Shown here in pieces: positions 6,172 to 6,455 of a DNA stretch of 6,455 nt. This DNA is from Phocaeicola plebeius (GTDB lineage: Bacteria; Bacteroidota; Bacteroidia; Bacteroidales; Bacteroidaceae): assembly GCA_004558305.1 (NCBI GenBank), contig SFDG01000108.1:1-6455 (forward strand). The letters are read 5' to 3'. The notes under the pieces were generated by a model. That model saw only the letters and a list, made by a program, of their open reading frames with translations, did no database searches and was not told the origin of the DNA. How positions within the stretch are numbered: position 1 is the stretch's first letter; every line of letters starts with the position of its first letter. The translations under genes were made by a program, and so were the position numbers.

Positions 6172-6220
6172 GATAGTGGTGCGGAATCTATGTTTTTTTA
6201 ATACATTCCGCACCACTATC
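6172..6220. repeat. Perfect 16-bp inverted repeat (hairpin) downstream of the kinase
   Basis: GATAGTGGTGCGGAAT at 6172-6187 is the exact reverse complement of 6205-6220. After one C/C mismatch the stem can gain three more pairs (TAT 6189-6191 with ATA 6201-6203), leaving a 9-nt loop, GTTTTTTTA. The T-run is inside the loop, not after the stem, so this is not a standard intrinsic terminator, although a strong hairpin could still protect or end the kinase transcript. The right arm ends just before the duplicated kinase fragment begins, so it could mark the end of a small inserted element. Confidence 0.8.
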
Positions 6221-6233
6221 ACGGAATCCGTCC

Positions 6234-6360
6234 GATGAAGCCCGGCACGAACGGCTGGAATACCACCTTCGTGCTGGAGTGCCATCTCGACCATCACACG
6301 TTGTGTGAAATCATTCTTTCCCCCAAAAAACAACCGGCCATCCGTTGGACGGTTCGCTGA
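6234..6360 (+). pseudogene. Second, diverged copy of the kinase gene 3' end
   Basis: Bases 6234-6280 match the kinase gene at 6036-6082 in 44 of 47 positions, at a fixed offset of 198 bp. All three differences are silent third-codon changes (CCT/CCC, AAC/AAT, TTT/TTC). Both copies encode MKPGTNGWNTTFVLE in frame. Weaker similarity runs upstream to about 6222. After the match the frame stays open to TGA at 6358-6360, giving 41 codons from ATG 6235; the remaining residues (CHLDHHTLCEII...) are unlike the kinase end. It is best read as a remnant of another kinase allele or paralogue, not a gene. Silent-only changes mean the two copies diverged as coding sequence before one was broken. Confidence 0.72.
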
Positions 6361-6375
6361 TAATCCCTATATTTG
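6345..6375 (+). promoter_or_regulatory. Bacteroidetes promoter for the gene starting at 6433
   Basis: The -7 box TATATTTG at 6368-6375 fits TAnnTTTG. A partial -33 element, TTGG at 6345-6348, lies 19 nt upstream, within the preferred spacing. Transcription would start near 6380, giving a leader of about 50 nt. The promoter overlaps the end of the degenerate kinase-copy reading frame, another sign that this frame is not a working gene. Confidence 0.55.
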
Positions 6376-6432
6376 CAAATAGTAATTTCCATTACCGTAA
6401 TCGCTGTTACTATAATCAAGGAGGAAGGCAAG

Positions 6433-6455
6433 ATGAAGTTTTATAATCGTGAGAG
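6433..6455 (+). CDS. Start of a gene beginning MKFYNRE, possibly an archaeal-type AAA ATPase (runs off right edge)
   Basis: Only seven full codons are visible: MKFYNRE. The start is well supported. ATG 6433 follows an unusually good Shine-Dalgarno sequence, AAGGAGG at 6418-6424 with 8-nt spacing, and a promoter lies upstream. From memory, M-x-F-x-N-R-E at the N-terminus is characteristic of the Bacteroidetes ATP-binding proteins of the archaeal ATPase/DUF234 group, where a P-loop follows about 25-30 residues later. That identification rests on very few residues and is tentative. It appears to be an independent transcription unit, unrelated to the efflux system. Confidence 0.5.

Larger units (their letters stand above)
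6091..6432. other. Intergenic stretch with rearrangement debris, no intact gene
   Basis: Going rightward this gap holds: about 80 nt after the kinase stop in which the minus strand has a short open stretch ending in LDDLF and a TAG; the 16-bp inverted repeat; the second copy of the kinase 3' end; a short dyad TCACAC-GTT-GTGTGA at 6294-6308; and the promoter and ribosome-binding site of the next gene. A 78-codon minus-strand frame at 6333-6097 crosses the hairpin and the duplicated kinase fragment and has no recognisable domain, so it is not called. Confidence 0.65.

Noticed and set aside
6097..6333. A 78-codon minus-strand frame
   Set aside because: It crosses the inverted repeat and the duplicated kinase fragment and has no domain; its composition follows from those repeats.

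Overview
The window looks like chromosomal DNA from a gut-type Bacteroidales (Bacteroides/Phocaeicola-like). The evidence is the Bacteroidetes-style promoter boxes (TAnnTTTG), the near absence of Shine-Dalgarno sequences in front of most genes, GC-rich codon third positions, an AT-rich intergenic repeat built on ATGAAGAATGA, and the protein families present. No tRNA, rRNA, CRISPR array or complete mobile element was seen.

Layout. Bases 1-3317 hold a leftward operon: a TolC-family outer-membrane factor (3317-1950), an HlyD/AcrA-type periplasmic adaptor (1822-572), and the start of a MacB/FtsX-type ABC permease (524 to the left edge). This is a tripartite ABC efflux or export system, and any ATPase and further permeases would lie beyond the left edge. 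Bases 3318-3529 are a divergent regulatory region. Bases 3530-6090 hold, rightward, an NtrC-family response regulator and its NtrY-like histidine kinase. Bases 6091-6432 have no intact gene; they hold a perfect 16-bp inverted repeat, a second diverged copy of the last 47 bp of the kinase gene, and a promoter. At 6433 a new gene starts (MKFYNRE...) and runs off the right edge.

How the parts fit. The tolC promoter region has a good sigma-54 -24/-12 element on the minus strand (3349-3363). About 50-95 bp further upstream lie two tandem dyads with TGTCTAA half-sites, 22 bp centre to centre. That is the geometry of an NtrC-type enhancer, so the simplest model is: kinase phosphorylates regulator, regulator binds the dyads, and sigma-54 polymerase transcribes the efflux operon. 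The same dyads lie just upstream of the regulator's own promoter.

The striking point is that this circuit appears broken. At about 4801-4806 the regulator gene runs straight into the kinase gene in another frame. The regulator loses its C-terminal Fis-type DNA-binding helix-turn-helix and ends in a nonsense tail read from kinase codons. The kinase loses its start codon and N-terminus. A deletion, real or from assembly, is the best explanation. The kinase 3' end is also unusual, because part of it is repeated 198 bp downstream beside the inverted repeat, which suggests a recombination or insertion scar.
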